Source: Clostridium_I sp047718555 (GTDB lineage: Bacteria; Bacillota; Clostridia; Clostridiales; Clostridiaceae). Taken from it: a stretch of 64,000 nucleotides of DNA. Made by a program: the position numbers and the translations under genes. Shown in pieces: positions 26,511 through 34,484 of the stretch; within the stretch, counting starts at the first letter, position 1; each line of letters starts with the position of its first letter. The DNA lies in the NCBI RefSeq assembly GCF_047718555.1, contig NZ_JBDNRK010000016.1:1-64000 (forward strand). Direction: 5' to 3'. The notes under the pieces were generated by a model. The model made no database searches. It was not told the origin of the DNA and was given only the letters and a program-made list of their open reading frames with translations.

Positions 26511-27426
26511 TCCTGCCACCTCCAACAATAGAAATAAAGTAATCTTCAAGAGTGTCACCCTCACTTGAAAAGTTTGTAACGATAATCCCGTTTTCAAAGA
26601 GGACTCTTGCTACTCGTTCTTTTTCGTCTAAATAATCATACAGCTTAACAGCTTTATTTGGCATAACTTTGTAGTTGGTGGTATTCAGTTTCATTTCCAA
26701 AATGCTAACTAATTTTTCTGGCTGCTCACAGTTTATGAGAAGATGATGCTTGCAGCATTCTTCAAGCTGTGCAAGGGTTAAGGTCTGCTTGATTTCACCT
26801 TTGTGAATGATAATATAATCAGTAGCAGTTTGATACAGCTCAGGCAAATTATGACTTGAAATTAAGATTGTCATTTGCTGTTCTTCACATAACTTTTTTA
26901 GTAGATTGCGTATTTCAACTACGCCTAACGGGTCAAGCCCATTTATGGGTTCATCCAAAATAAGCAGTTCAGGATTGCCAAGCAGAGCAACAGCAATTCC
27001 TAAACGCTGCTTCATACCAAGGGAAAAATTTTTTGCTTTCTTTTTGCCAGTGCCGGCAAGACCCACAAGCTCTAACAATTCATCCTCCACTTCCTTATCG
27101 GGGATACCTCTCATAATTCTGTGAAGTTTAATATTTTCCTTTGCCGTCATGTTAGGAGCAAGACTGGGGTATTCAATCATAGAGCCAACCCTTTTTCGCT
27201 CTATCTGCAAAGCTTTTTCACCGGTATGACCGAAAAGCTCAATGCTGCCGCTGGTAGGAAAACTAAGCCCTGTGACAAGCCGCATAAGCGTAGATTTTCC
27301 GGCACCGTTTTGTCCAATTAAGCCATATATTTTACCACCTTCCAAAGTTACTGATAAATCATGCAAAACGTTGACACCGTGATAGTTTTTCGTCAGGTTG
27401 TTTGCTTTCAAAACATATTCTTTCAT
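26503..27426 (-). CDS. ABC transporter ATP-binding protein (BcrA/lantibiotic-immunity type)
   Basis: 307 residues: Walker A GQNGAGKSTLMRL, signature FSLGMKQRLGIA, Walker B ELLILDEPINGLDP, then SSHNL. The C-terminal 80 residues resemble the extra domain of BcrA-type ATPases that protect against bacitracin and lantibiotics by expelling the peptide. The partner permease overlaps its stop but is frameshifted, so this transporter may now be inactive or use another permease. The response regulator and histidine kinase flank the pair and would induce it in response to the drug. Confidence 0.9.
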   Translation of the reverse strand: MKEYVLKANNLTKNYHGVNVLHDLSVTLEGGKIYGLIGQNGAGKSTLMRLVTGLSFPTSGSIELFGHTGEKALQIERKRVGSMIEYPSLAPNMTAKENIKLHRIMRGIPDKEVEDELLELVGLAGTGKKKAKNFSLGMKQRLGIAVALLGNPELLILDEPINGLDPLGVVEIRNLLKKLCEEQQMTILISSHNLPELYQTATDYIIIHKGEIKQTLTLAQLEECCKHHLLINCEQPEKLVSILEMKLNTTNYKVMPNKAVKLYDYLDEKERVARVLFENGIIVTNFSSEGDTLEDYFISIVGGGRNV

Positions 27427-27519
27427 TTTTGATCACCTTTCCCTTCTTGATATCAGTATAAAAACCAAAGGTTTAGAAAAGGTTAAGAGTCACAAGGAAA
27501 GTGTTGGGAAAGAGATAAT

Positions 27520-28200
27520 TTATTCTTTATACAGACGATAGCCTAAGCCCCATACCGTTTCAATATATTCGGCATTTGGATTTGCCTTTTTCAGCTTGTT
27601 TCGCAGGTTGCTGATATGTGTTTTGACAGCATTGTCATCACCAAGATATTCTTCTTTCCATATGGATTCATATATATTGGCCTTAGAAAATACTTTTCCT
27701 AGATTTTGCATTAATAACTCAATAATAAGGTATTCTTTTGCTGTCAAGTCTAACTCTTTGGCATTCACCATAATCCGTTTTGTATTGGCGTCCAGCACCA
27801 TATCTTTATGCTTCAAGACATTATTCATTTTCTCCTGCTTATGAGAACGTCGCAAATTTGATGCTACACGGGCTGCAACTTCTGCCAAATCAAATGGCTT
27901 CGTAATATAATCATCGGCCCCCAGCTTCAATAAATCAATTTTAGTTCCTACTATATCCTTCGCAGAAATAATGATCACAGGTACATCTGAAAATGTTCGA
28001 ATCTCTTTTAGTATCTCATCTCCACTTTTGTAAGGAAGCATAATATCTAACAGAATCAAATCAAATTCTTCTGTCTTTGCCTCCTTCATTCCCTCAATTC
28101 CAGTATAGGTAGACTTTATCTGATATCCTTCACAATTTAATGTTTCCGCCAACATCAGATTTACATCTTTGTTATCTTCAATAATAAGTATTCTATCCAT
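27520..28200 (-). CDS. OmpR-family response regulator
   Basis: 226 residues: receiver domain with the acidic pair IIEDN and phosphorylated D52 in LLDIMLP, SAKD and the conserved TKPFD lysine, then a winged-helix DNA-binding domain (about 130-226) with LTAKEYLIIELLMQN and VKTHISNLRNKLK ending in the GLGYRL wing. It is the first gene of the minus-strand two-component/ABC set. ATG 28200 (MDRILII) has GGGTG 6 bases upstream; a GTG three codons earlier is possible. Direct repeats of CTCGTAT at 28249 and 28274 upstream may be its own binding sites, a weak inference. Confidence 0.9.
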   Translation of the reverse strand: MDRILIIEDNKDVNLMLAETLNCEGYQIKSTYTGIEGMKEAKTEEFDLILLDIMLPYKSGDEILKEIRTFSDVPVIIISAKDIVGTKIDLLKLGADDYITKPFDLAEVAARVASNLRRSHKQEKMNNVLKHKDMVLDANTKRIMVNAKELDLTAKEYLIIELLMQNLGKVFSKANIYESIWKEEYLGDDNAVKTHISNLRNKLKKANPNAEYIETVWGLGYRLYKE

Positions 28201-28412
28201 TTTGTTCACCCAATACTTTATAAATTAAACGAGACATCTTGTAATAAACTCGTATAAAGATTATTAAAGTTATCTCGTATTTACCAAAATCCTACTAAAT
28301 TATATCATATAAAGAAAATCCTACAAATACAAAATTTTATTATTTTTCATCCAGCAATACTCTTAACGTTTCCTCAATCAGATAAGAAGTCGCGTAATAA
28401 ATATGCTAATGG

Positions 28413-28958
28413 TTATGCTAAATTTCTGTATCTTCTATAGTAGAAATAACTATCACTTTCCATATTGGGTTGTTTATGCCCAATTGGTGCCCGTTTTTCA
28501 AATAGTTCAAAACCGCATTTCTCTGCAAGGTGACAAGAAGGAATATTTGCACAATCAATGGTCAATATAAGATACTTTATATCTGACACATTGAAACACC
28601 AATCCACTAAAGCATTTACAGCTTCTTTTGTGTATCCATTTTTCTGATATTTTTCCGACATAAAATAGGCTACTTCAACTTCGTTTACTGTATCTTCAAG
28701 CCCCATGCCTACCATTCCAATCATCTCATCTGTATCAGGTAAGGCAATTGCATATCTTTTATTCTCATAAACATCTGTTGAATTTTTTTGAGTTTGGTGC
28801 CAATCAATATATCCCCAAAAGGCTTGTGGAGAATCATTATTTTCTGCCCAATCAGGCATAAAGCGAAAAATATTTTTCTCTCTTACAATCTGATAAAGAT
28901 TTTCTGCGTCTTTTCTCTCAAAATCTCGAATTATTATATGCTCTGTTTCTATTCTCAT
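28413..28958 (-). CDS. GNAT acetyltransferase, RimJ/RimL-like
   Basis: 181 residues: IRDFERKDAENLYQI start typical of the ribosomal-protein-alanine acetyltransferase-like branch, YFMSEKYQKNGYTKEAVNAL as the acetyl-CoA-binding turn, and NIPSCHLAEKCGFELF near the end. It transfers acetyl to an amine; the substrate may be a protein N-terminus, a metabolite or a drug. GGAGAGG precedes the ATG. It heads a stretch with three more intact GNAT genes up to 33163, each in its own transcript. Confidence 0.87.
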   Translation of the reverse strand: MRIETEHIIIRDFERKDAENLYQIVREKNIFRFMPDWAENNDSPQAFWGYIDWHQTQKNSTDVYENKRYAIALPDTDEMIGMVGMGLEDTVNEVEVAYFMSEKYQKNGYTKEAVNALVDWCFNVSDIKYLILTIDCANIPSCHLAEKCGFELFEKRAPIGHKQPNMESDSYFYYRRYRNLA

Positions 28959-29098
28959 ATTGTTCCTCTCCCCTGCTTATATACTAATCTTTGCTTCATA
29001 ATATTTTACTCTTGTTCACTAGTCCATAAATAAATTTAGTGAGTTCTATACAAATCTTCTGATATAAATTTTTTATTGACTACCAAGAATAATGCTCA

Positions 29099-29998
29099 TT
29101 ATGCGTGAGACAATATAGGAAACATTAATTTATTATCTTGGAATAAGTCTGATTTATCCTTCATGACAAATAAAGTTGTATTATCCTCTTGCAATAAATT
29201 TACATAATAGCCATCTACATCATTAGGTGTAAATCCTAAAACTACTGTTTTTATTTCTTTATTTGTAAGTGACTTAATAATATTATCTAAATCAACCTCT
29301 GATAGCGAAAATATATCCTGAAGGTATAATGTATCACCTTTAAATTCGGCAATTACAATCACATCCTGTTCTCTTAAGTAGTAAACTTTATCCCTCATGA
29401 ATGAAGTACAATAAAACATTATCAATCCCACATTTTTCAGCATTGTTAGCTTTGATATTGAGATTGAATTAGCAACTCTTTCCTCAACCAACTCTCTGTT
29501 ATTATCTAAAGACATATCTAACTTTTCTGCAACTATAACTTCATTATCCTTTGTAATTGTTTTAGAATATTGATATTCATTCGCAGCTGTAAAACCGAAT
29601 TTAGGATAAAAATCTAATACACTATCATTAGCAAATAAATATATCATATCACATTTATTCTTCCATTCTTCTATGACCTTTTCCATAAGATACCTAGCTA
29701 GTCCCTGATTTTGGTATGCAGAATCAGTCATTACCGTTCCTATTTGTATATATCTTTTAGCTTCTCCTAAAACCAAACAATCAACAATGCTAGCCGAAAC
29801 GTTGGCGACAATATTTTCGCCATCCAGTAGTGAATACGGCTTATAGCCGCTTCCCCAATATCCCTCTTGATACCACTGTTCAAAATTAAATTCATATGTT
29901 TTTTGTGTTAATGCATTATAGCTATTTCTAAGCAATGTGTTGTCCTTAAATTCCTTTATAAAAGTATATTTGTTACAATTAATCGATACTTCTTCCAT
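29099..29998 (-). CDS. GNAT acetyltransferase with extra C-terminal domain
   Basis: About 299 residues. The N-terminal GNAT fold (1-165) has IGTVMTDSAYQNQGLARYLM as the acetyl-CoA loop and FANDSVLDFYPKFGF at its end. The C-terminal 130 residues (NSISISKLTML to DLFQDNKLMF) form a second domain I do not recognise. The ATG at 29998 has GAGAGG 9 bases before it; an ATG three codons earlier sits directly on that site. The remnant of another GNAT gene ends inside its ribosome-binding region, so it has probably taken over that gene's promoter. Confidence 0.83.
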   Translation of the reverse strand: MEEVSINCNKYTFIKEFKDNTLLRNSYNALTQKTYEFNFEQWYQEGYWGSGYKPYSLLDGENIVANVSASIVDCLVLGEAKRYIQIGTVMTDSAYQNQGLARYLMEKVIEEWKNKCDMIYLFANDSVLDFYPKFGFTAANEYQYSKTITKDNEVIVAEKLDMSLDNNRELVEERVANSISISKLTMLKNVGLIMFYCTSFMRDKVYYLREQDVIVIAEFKGDTLYLQDIFSLSEVDLDNIIKSLTNKEIKTVVLGFTPNDVDGYYVNLLQEDNTTLFVMKDKSDLFQDNKLMFPILSHA

Positions 29999-30003
29999 TG
30001 CCG

Positions 30004-30197
30004 TCATCCTCTCAAAATCTTTTTCAGGTAGTAGGCTTTATAATCCAATGGATAATAATCTAATATGCCATAGATCTCACAACCACATTCAATAAAAAAT
30101 ATGACCTTGCAAATTCTTTTAACTACTTGCTCTCTCATAAATGGTCAATAATTAACCTGCTTGTTTCAATTTTCATATTTTTTACCGAGTCCATCAT
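30004..30197 (-). pseudogene. Internally deleted GNAT acetyltransferase remnant
   Basis: AGGAGG followed by ATG at 30197 starts a frame reading KIETSRLIIDH, the classic GNAT N-terminus, and stops after 20 codons. Past a frame change the sequence encodes CGCEIYGILDYYPLDYKAYY and a TGA at 30004, a GNAT-like C-terminus. About 130 codons are missing between. The remnant keeps a good promoter and ribosome-site region for the gene downstream. Confidence 0.6.
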
Positions 30198-30310
30198 TTT
30201 TCCTCCTATTATAAACAGCCTTAACTATATTCAAATGATATCATCCGATATATCAGTGCATCAACCTACACCATTTTTCTGAAATAAAAATACGCCATTA
30301 AGCTTCTACC

Positions 30311-30604
30311 TTATGGCGCATTTACTTGTTGCTTTTCTTTTTTTATTTTCAAAATAATTCTTTGGATACTTTTTGCGGATAAATAATACATTTCAGATAG
30401 AACTTTCGTTGATACACCCTCTTTGTATTTCTCATAAATTTCTGCATTTCTTGCATTAGTTTCTTTTTTGCTTTTGGTTATTTCTCCCCAAGACCTCTTG
30501 TTACACTCTTTTCTTGGAATATAAATGTATTCACCTTCAATGTATTTCTGAATTAAATCCAACAATTCTCCTGGCAACACATCTGTTGCTTTAATATAGC
30601 TCAT
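30311..30604 (-). CDS. CD3324-family helix-turn-helix protein
   Basis: 97 residues: KATDVLPGELLDLIQKYIEG and YIYIPRKE at the N-terminus, and a helix-turn-helix at the C-terminus (EGVSTKVLSEMYYLSAKSIQ). This is the CD3324/Mor-like family of small clostridial DNA-binding proteins of unknown target. AGGAGGG lies before the ATG. The stop codon lies inside its own terminator stem (AAATACGCCATTAAG 30288-30302 with CTTATGGCGCATTT 30310-30323). A decayed relative lies at 20510-20620. Confidence 0.82.
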   Translation of the reverse strand: MSYIKATDVLPGELLDLIQKYIEGEYIYIPRKECNKRSWGEITKSKKETNARNAEIYEKYKEGVSTKVLSEMYYLSAKSIQRIILKIKKEKQQVNAP

Positions 30605-31062
30605 AATGCCCTCCTAAATATAGTATTATCTTAGGATTAAGCAAAGGCTTTCATATTATTAACCATTAATTATTATGCTATAGCCCTTGCTAAGCATAAA
30701 TAACATATCTTCTCATAAAAACTATACCCCTTTCTTATCTGGGACTATATAAGTTTTTTCAAACGCATCCTATAAAAGCAATGACTACTTTGAAATTTAT
30801 TTAACTTATATATGCAATTATAGTATATCCTGATAATAAGTGTCTATCAATTTCTAGTTATTTATTGTACTAGACTAAACCTACTAGATTTTTATTGTAA
30901 ACAAGCAGTTATAGTTATTTAAAAGCAACCCATAATTCATGTATATGTCACCTAAAGTCTTGAAAGAGTTTATATATCGCAGCACATTACTACAAAAGTC
31001 TACCTCATTTATGTTACATTTCTTCGTAACGGGCACAATATAGCCACTTTTTAACTTATCAA
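30605..31062. other. Gene-poor region upstream of the attenuator
   Basis: A 61-codon minus-strand frame (30884-31069) has no ribosome site, and its start overlaps the consensus promoter at 31063, so it is not called as a gene. Otherwise AT-rich, with no repeats, RNA motifs or family matches recognised. The promoter of the CD3324 gene should lie at its left end. Confidence 0.35.
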
Positions 31063-31091
31063 TTGACATAAATTTCTTGCAATGATATAAT
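31063..31091 (+). promoter_or_regulatory. Perfect consensus promoter of the leader-regulated GNAT gene
   Basis: TTGACA (31063-31068), 17 bp, TATAAT (31086-31091). Transcription should start near 31098, about 320 bases before the GNAT start codon. A perfect promoter with a long structured leader implies control after initiation. Confidence 0.85.
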
Positions 31092-31153
31092 TTTACCCAT
31101 AAAAAGATCTGTTGTAAAAATACAATATGTTCTTATGAAAGGAGAAATGTTAT

Positions 31154-31186
31154 ATGATAGCTAATTTAAAGGTGATTGCTTCATAA
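31154..31186 (+). CDS. 10-codon leader peptide of the GNAT attenuator
   Basis: AAAGGAG stands 9 bases before ATG 31154, which opens a 10-codon frame (MIANLKVIAS) ending in TAA at 31186. It is followed by the hairpins of the attenuator. Its small size, good ribosome site and place between a consensus promoter and two terminators match leader peptides upstream of ribosome-targeting antibiotic resistance genes, where stalling on the peptide releases the downstream terminator. Confidence 0.55.
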   Translation: MIANLKVIAS

Positions 31187-31366
31187 AACTAAATATGGGC
31201 GAAAACGTGATTTTAAGGACTGCTGTATCCTTTGTTTGTGTTTCCGCAATTATCGATAACCTTTCATAATATACTGACTATTAAGGACAAGTATCACTAC
31301 AGGTGTTCCTGTTTTTTATGTCCGCAGATAGCATCCAGTTTTGAGGTTGCTTTCTGCGGTATTTTT
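31187..31366 (+). promoter_or_regulatory. Attenuator region with two terminators before a GNAT gene
   Basis: Terminator 1: AGGACA (from 31284) with TGTTCCT, then GTTTTTT (to 31317). Terminator 2: CCGCAGATAGCA (31322-31333) with TGCTTTCTGCGG (31348-31359), then TATTTTT. An earlier CCGCA at 31244-31248 can pair with the TGCGG of terminator 2, giving a plausible antiterminator. The CCGCAGA...TCTGCGG terminator closely recalls leaders of tet(M)-like and ABC-F resistance genes. Confidence 0.6.
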
Positions 31367-31421
31367 CTGCCCATTTTTAGAGATTAGAAGCGTTTAAATA
31401 ACATAAAAAGGAGATTTTAAA

Positions 31422-32309
31422 ATGTCTGAAAAAGTATTAAATCAAGCCATTTGTTTAAAGAAATATATATCAGAAAAGGAGTATAAAGAGATAAGTCAAC
31501 TTGAGGAACTTTGCAGTTCAAAAGACAAAACCAATCTAAAGTTAGAATTAGATTATAAACTAAATATACCTAAGAACTCTGAAATAGGCTTAAAAACTAT
31601 TAATGAATTTCTTTATTATATAGATGGGATATTGGTAGCCTACCTTGGCATTTCAAGCTTTGGAAATAATATAGGTGAAATCAATGGAATGACTCATCCG
31701 GATTGGAGAAGAAAAGGACTATTTAAAAAGCTCCTTGAACTTGCAATAGAGGAATGCCGTAATAGAGGGTTTAATAAGCTGTTGCTATTATCAGATGGTG
31801 AATCCAGCTCAGGAGTTGAGTTTATAAAGACCTTTGGAGGAAAATATGACTTTTCAGAGTATAGAATGAAATTACTTATCAAAGCTTCTTCAGAAAGCAT
31901 AAATTCTATTAGTTTAAGAGAAGCAGAGAAGTTTGACTGGAAGGAAATAGCAAGACAGAATGCACTATTTTTTAATGATACAGAAGAAAGTGAGAGTTTT
32001 CCAGAGGAAGAGGAAATCATAAACCAGGTCACATATATGGTTAAATTAAAGGAAGAAATTATAGGAAAAATTAGAATGGACTACAGTGATAATTCAGCTT
32101 TTATATGTGGTTTTGGAATATTGCCTGATTTCAGAGGTAAAGGCTATGGAAAATCAGCACTAAAGCAAGCTTTAAGCTTAATAAATGGCAAGAATATACA
32201 TAATATAGAATTGGATGTGGAATGCCAGAACAATACTGCCCTAAATTTATATAAATCTTGTGGTTTTGAGAAAAAGTCTGTAATGAATTATTACAAGTAT
32301 AGTATTTAG
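31422..32309 (+). CDS. Double-domain GNAT acetyltransferase under leader control
   Basis: 295 residues with two GNAT domains. The N-terminal one has MTHPDWRRKGLFKKLLELAI and the C-terminal one has GFGILPDFRGKGYGKSALKQ with VECQNNTALNLYKSCGFEKK. Both acetyl-CoA loops look intact. AAGGAG precedes the ATG. A consensus promoter, leader peptide and double terminator lie upstream, a pattern common for inducible antibiotic resistance genes. It may therefore acetylate a translation inhibitor, or be induced by one; this is inference. A strong terminator follows. Confidence 0.85.
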   Translation: MSEKVLNQAICLKKYISEKEYKEISQLEELCSSKDKTNLKLELDYKLNIPKNSEIGLKTINEFLYYIDGILVAYLGISSFGNNIGEINGMTHPDWRRKGLFKKLLELAIEECRNRGFNKLLLLSDGESSSGVEFIKTFGGKYDFSEYRMKLLIKASSESINSISLREAEKFDWKEIARQNALFFNDTEESESFPEEEEIINQVTYMVKLKEEIIGKIRMDYSDNSAFICGFGILPDFRGKGYGKSALKQALSLINGKNIHNIELDVECQNNTALNLYKSCGFEKKSVMNYYKYSI

Positions 32310-32355
32310 TTTTAGCTGAAAATATATTGATGCCAGTTACCTAAAATTGCATACT

Positions 32356-32383
32356 ATAGGGTGCTACAAACACCCTATTTTTA
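32356..32383 (+). terminator. Intrinsic terminator after the GNAT gene
   Basis: ATAGGGTG (32356-32363) pairs perfectly with CACCCTAT (32371-32378), followed by TTTTATT. Confidence 0.9.
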
Positions 32384-32398
32384 TTATATATAGCTAAA

Positions 32399-33163
32399 TT
32401 AAAACTTTACTCTGAGTAATCTAGTACAACAATAATTTCCTGATTTGAATTGTGTTTTTAAGGAATTGTGATTATAATACCAACATCCTGATATTGCTTT
32501 TTTCCTTCTGGTTTTTACAATATCTTTTAATCCATTTAATATGCTAGTTCCAATTCCCAACCTTCTAAATTCTTTCCTAACAAACATACCAATACTTTGT
32601 AAATCCTCTCTGATTATACCAGCTTCAATTACCCCAAAGCCTACTAATTCGTTTTCTTTTTCTGCTATATAAATACATCCTTTACTTATATATTTATTTA
32701 TATCATCAAAAAAATCATCACTATATTTTTCTACTATTTGTTTATCTGAAGCTGTAGCAATTCTCAAACTTATATATTCCTTATTAACAACATTATTGAT
32801 ATTTAAATCTCTAGTAAAATATGCTTGTTTCTCTATATTATTAAAATTATCCAAACAAAGGCTTAGTAAAAGTTCATCTCCAGTAGGAACAAAAGCCTCT
32901 GATACCTCTTCAAGGTATTTTACCTTCATAAATATCTCTTGTGCTAAATAGCTATACTTTTTCTCTAAATTAAATAATGTTATTAGTCTCTTATCGCAAA
33001 TACCACAATATCCAATTATTTCTCCATTGAATATTATATTATAGAAATTAGATTTAATAACATGTTTTTCCCAAAATGAATCAACTAGTATATCATTTTC
33101 ATTATAATATCTACATACTTTTTCCTTAATCTTATTAAATTTGCACATTTCAAATTTAACCAT
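32399..33163 (-). CDS. GNAT acetyltransferase
   Basis: 254 residues. The N-terminal 120 residues form a divergent domain with cysteines (YCGICDKRLITLF). The C-terminal GNAT has IGMFVRKEFRRLGIGTSILN and the ending SGCWYYNHNSLKTQFKSGNY, where the usual WY.N..S..T..K.GY signature is clear. AAGGAGG precedes the ATG. The upstream leader carries a terminator and a complementary segment that could disrupt it (33219-33312), so expression is probably set by attenuation. It is convergent with the GNAT gene at 31422. Confidence 0.85.
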   Translation of the reverse strand: MVKFEMCKFNKIKEKVCRYYNENDILVDSFWEKHVIKSNFYNIIFNGEIIGYCGICDKRLITLFNLEKKYSYLAQEIFMKVKYLEEVSEAFVPTGDELLLSLCLDNFNNIEKQAYFTRDLNINNVVNKEYISLRIATASDKQIVEKYSDDFFDDINKYISKGCIYIAEKENELVGFGVIEAGIIREDLQSIGMFVRKEFRRLGIGTSILNGLKDIVKTRRKKAISGCWYYNHNSLKTQFKSGNYCCTRLLRVKF

Positions 33164-33218
33164 TATATAATCCTCCTTGTATTTTGTACTAACATAGTTA
33201 TTGTTAATATCTGCCTTA

Positions 33219-33312
33219 CAAAAAAGAAAACAGGCATAGCAAAATACTATACCTGTAATATATAACCCGTTAAGTGTCAGTTTTGTATTTTCTTTAAGGC
33301 ATTATAGGTATA
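33219..33312 (-). promoter_or_regulatory. Attenuator-like leader of the minus-strand GNAT gene
   Basis: On the minus strand ACAGGTATAG pairs with CTATGCCTGT (hairpin 33230-33256), followed by TTTTCTTTTTT: a terminator placed before the GNAT start and not after a gene. An upstream segment, TATACCTATAA (33302-33312), is complementary to its left arm TTACAGGTATA in 10 of 11 positions and can form an antiterminator. A TTGATA / 17 bp / TATATT promoter lies further upstream. No leader peptide was clear. Confidence 0.5.
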
Positions 33313-33482
33313 ACAAATAAAGTTGGAAAACCAACAAATTTACTATACTAAATAAATTAATAAATGCTTATTACAGAACAATTAACAAACAGACACCACC
33401 CTTTTAAAAATTATATATTCAATATATCATTTTTATATTATTTTATCAATACCACCTAGATTTAAACGCTTATCAAATTTTG

Positions 33483-33511
33483 TTGAAATTATTAAAAGCA
33501 TGTGATATAAT
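33483..33511 (+). promoter_or_regulatory. Promoter of the thiWM transcript
   Basis: TTGAAA (33483-33488), 17 bp, TATAAT (33506-33511). Transcription would start just before the TPP aptamer. Confidence 0.8.
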
Positions 33512-33514
33512 TTT

Positions 33515-33677
33515 TCCGAAAAGGGGAGCCTGGATACAGGCTGAGAGGAAGTTTACACTTCGACCCATAACTTGATTCGGATAATACCGACGTAAGGAAA
33601 TATTTAATTTGTACTTTTACTTGTATATTTTATGAGTATAAATGGAATATGCCTTATTTTGGTGTATTCTATTTTTT
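33515..33677 (+). promoter_or_regulatory. TPP riboswitch with terminator
   Basis: The aptamer shows GGGGAGCC, the thi-box CTGAGAGGAAG, ACTTCGACCC, and TTCGGATAATACCGACGTAAGG for the pyrophosphate-sensing arm (about 33515-33603). The expression platform is a terminator: AATGGAATATGCC (33641-33653) with GGTGTATTCTATT (33661-33673) and a T-run to 33677. Thiamin pyrophosphate binding should end transcription before thiW. Confidence 0.92.
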
Positions 33678-33747
33678 ATGCTTCAAAGATTATTTCTTTG
33701 GTAAGTGATAGAGAAGCGTCTTGAACTTATATAGCAAAAATACAACC

Positions 33748-33903
33748 AAATAGCGATGGAACTTGTGTTTCAAGGTGAGAGGAAGCTTTTGAGCTTCGAC
33801 CGACTTGTATGGCTTATGTCATATAGGAAATTGCTATTTAGGTGCACTGCAGCTATACCTTCATGATGTGTTTATTTTCTATATGACATAGCAGGAAAAT
33901 AAA
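33748..33903 (+). promoter_or_regulatory. Second, divergent TPP-like element before thiW
   Basis: AAATAGC (33748-33754) closes with GCTATTT (33833-33839). Inside are GTGAGAGGAAG and GCTTCGACC, matching the pyrimidine-binding half of the first riboswitch, and ACTTG and TAGGAAAT at matching places. The CGGATAATACCGACG pyrophosphate arm is replaced by TATGGC/GTCATA. TATGTCATATAG (33815-33826) is the exact complement of CTATATGACATA (33879-33890), and TTTATTTTC (33871) pairs with GAAAATAAA (33895), so two exclusive folds exist before the ribosome site at 33911. Confidence 0.6.
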
Positions 33904-33926
33904 TATTATTAGGGAGGTTTTTTATT

Positions 33927-34484
33927 ATGGAAAGAAACTCAAAATTATTAAGCAAAATCATGCTGGCAATAATGGTTGCTATGGGAGTTGTAATTTCACC
34001 AATATTGCGTTTGGAAGGAATGTGTCCTATGTCTAGCGTTATTAACATTGTATGTGCAGTGATTCTTGGACCATGGTATGCACTATTATGTGCTGTAATT
34101 ATAGGAATTCTAAGAATGACACTAATGGGAATTCCACCTTTAGCTTTAACTGGTGCAGTATTTGGAGCCGCATTATCTGGAATTCTATATAGGAGATCTA
34201 ATGGAAAAATAATTTTTGCAGTTTTAGGTGAAGTTATAGGAACAGGTATTATCGGAGCTGTAGCATCATATCCTGTTATGAGATTTATCTGGGGTAAAGC
34301 AGGACTTACATGGTTATTTTATATACCATTATTTTTTACAGCAACAATTATTGGAGGAACAATTGCTTTCATATTCCTAAGAGCACTAAATAAAATAGGT
34401 GTACTTACAAAAATTCAGAAAAACCTGGGGGCAAAGGTATATGATAAATCAAGAGATGATGATAGAGAGCTTACTGCAAATTAA
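33927..34484 (+). CDS. thiW: ThiW, thiazole-precursor ECF transporter S component
   Basis: 185 residues with five or six hydrophobic helices and the ThiW motif LRLEGMCPMSSVINIVCAVI near the first helices, and PPLALTGAVFGAALSG. ThiW is the substrate-binding membrane subunit of an energy-coupling factor transporter for hydroxyethylthiazole; the shared ATPase/T module is encoded elsewhere. GGGAGG precedes the ATG. The gene overlaps thiM and lies behind a TPP riboswitch and a second TPP-like element, so thiamin status controls it. Confidence 0.93.
   Translation: MERNSKLLSKIMLAIMVAMGVVISPILRLEGMCPMSSVINIVCAVILGPWYALLCAVIIGILRMTLMGIPPLALTGAVFGAALSGILYRRSNGKIIFAVLGEVIGTGIIGAVASYPVMRFIWGKAGLTWLFYIPLFFTATIIGGTIAFIFLRALNKIGVLTKIQKNLGAKVYDKSRDDDRELTAN

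Noticed and set aside
30884..31069. 61-codon minus-strand frame upstream of the GNAT leader
   Set aside because: No ribosome site; its start overlaps a perfect plus-strand consensus promoter, and no family is recognisable.
33748..33903. Plain intrinsic terminator before thiW
   Set aside because: The TTTATTTTC/GAAAATAAA hairpin has no T-run, and the preceding sequence shows conserved TPP-aptamer elements.
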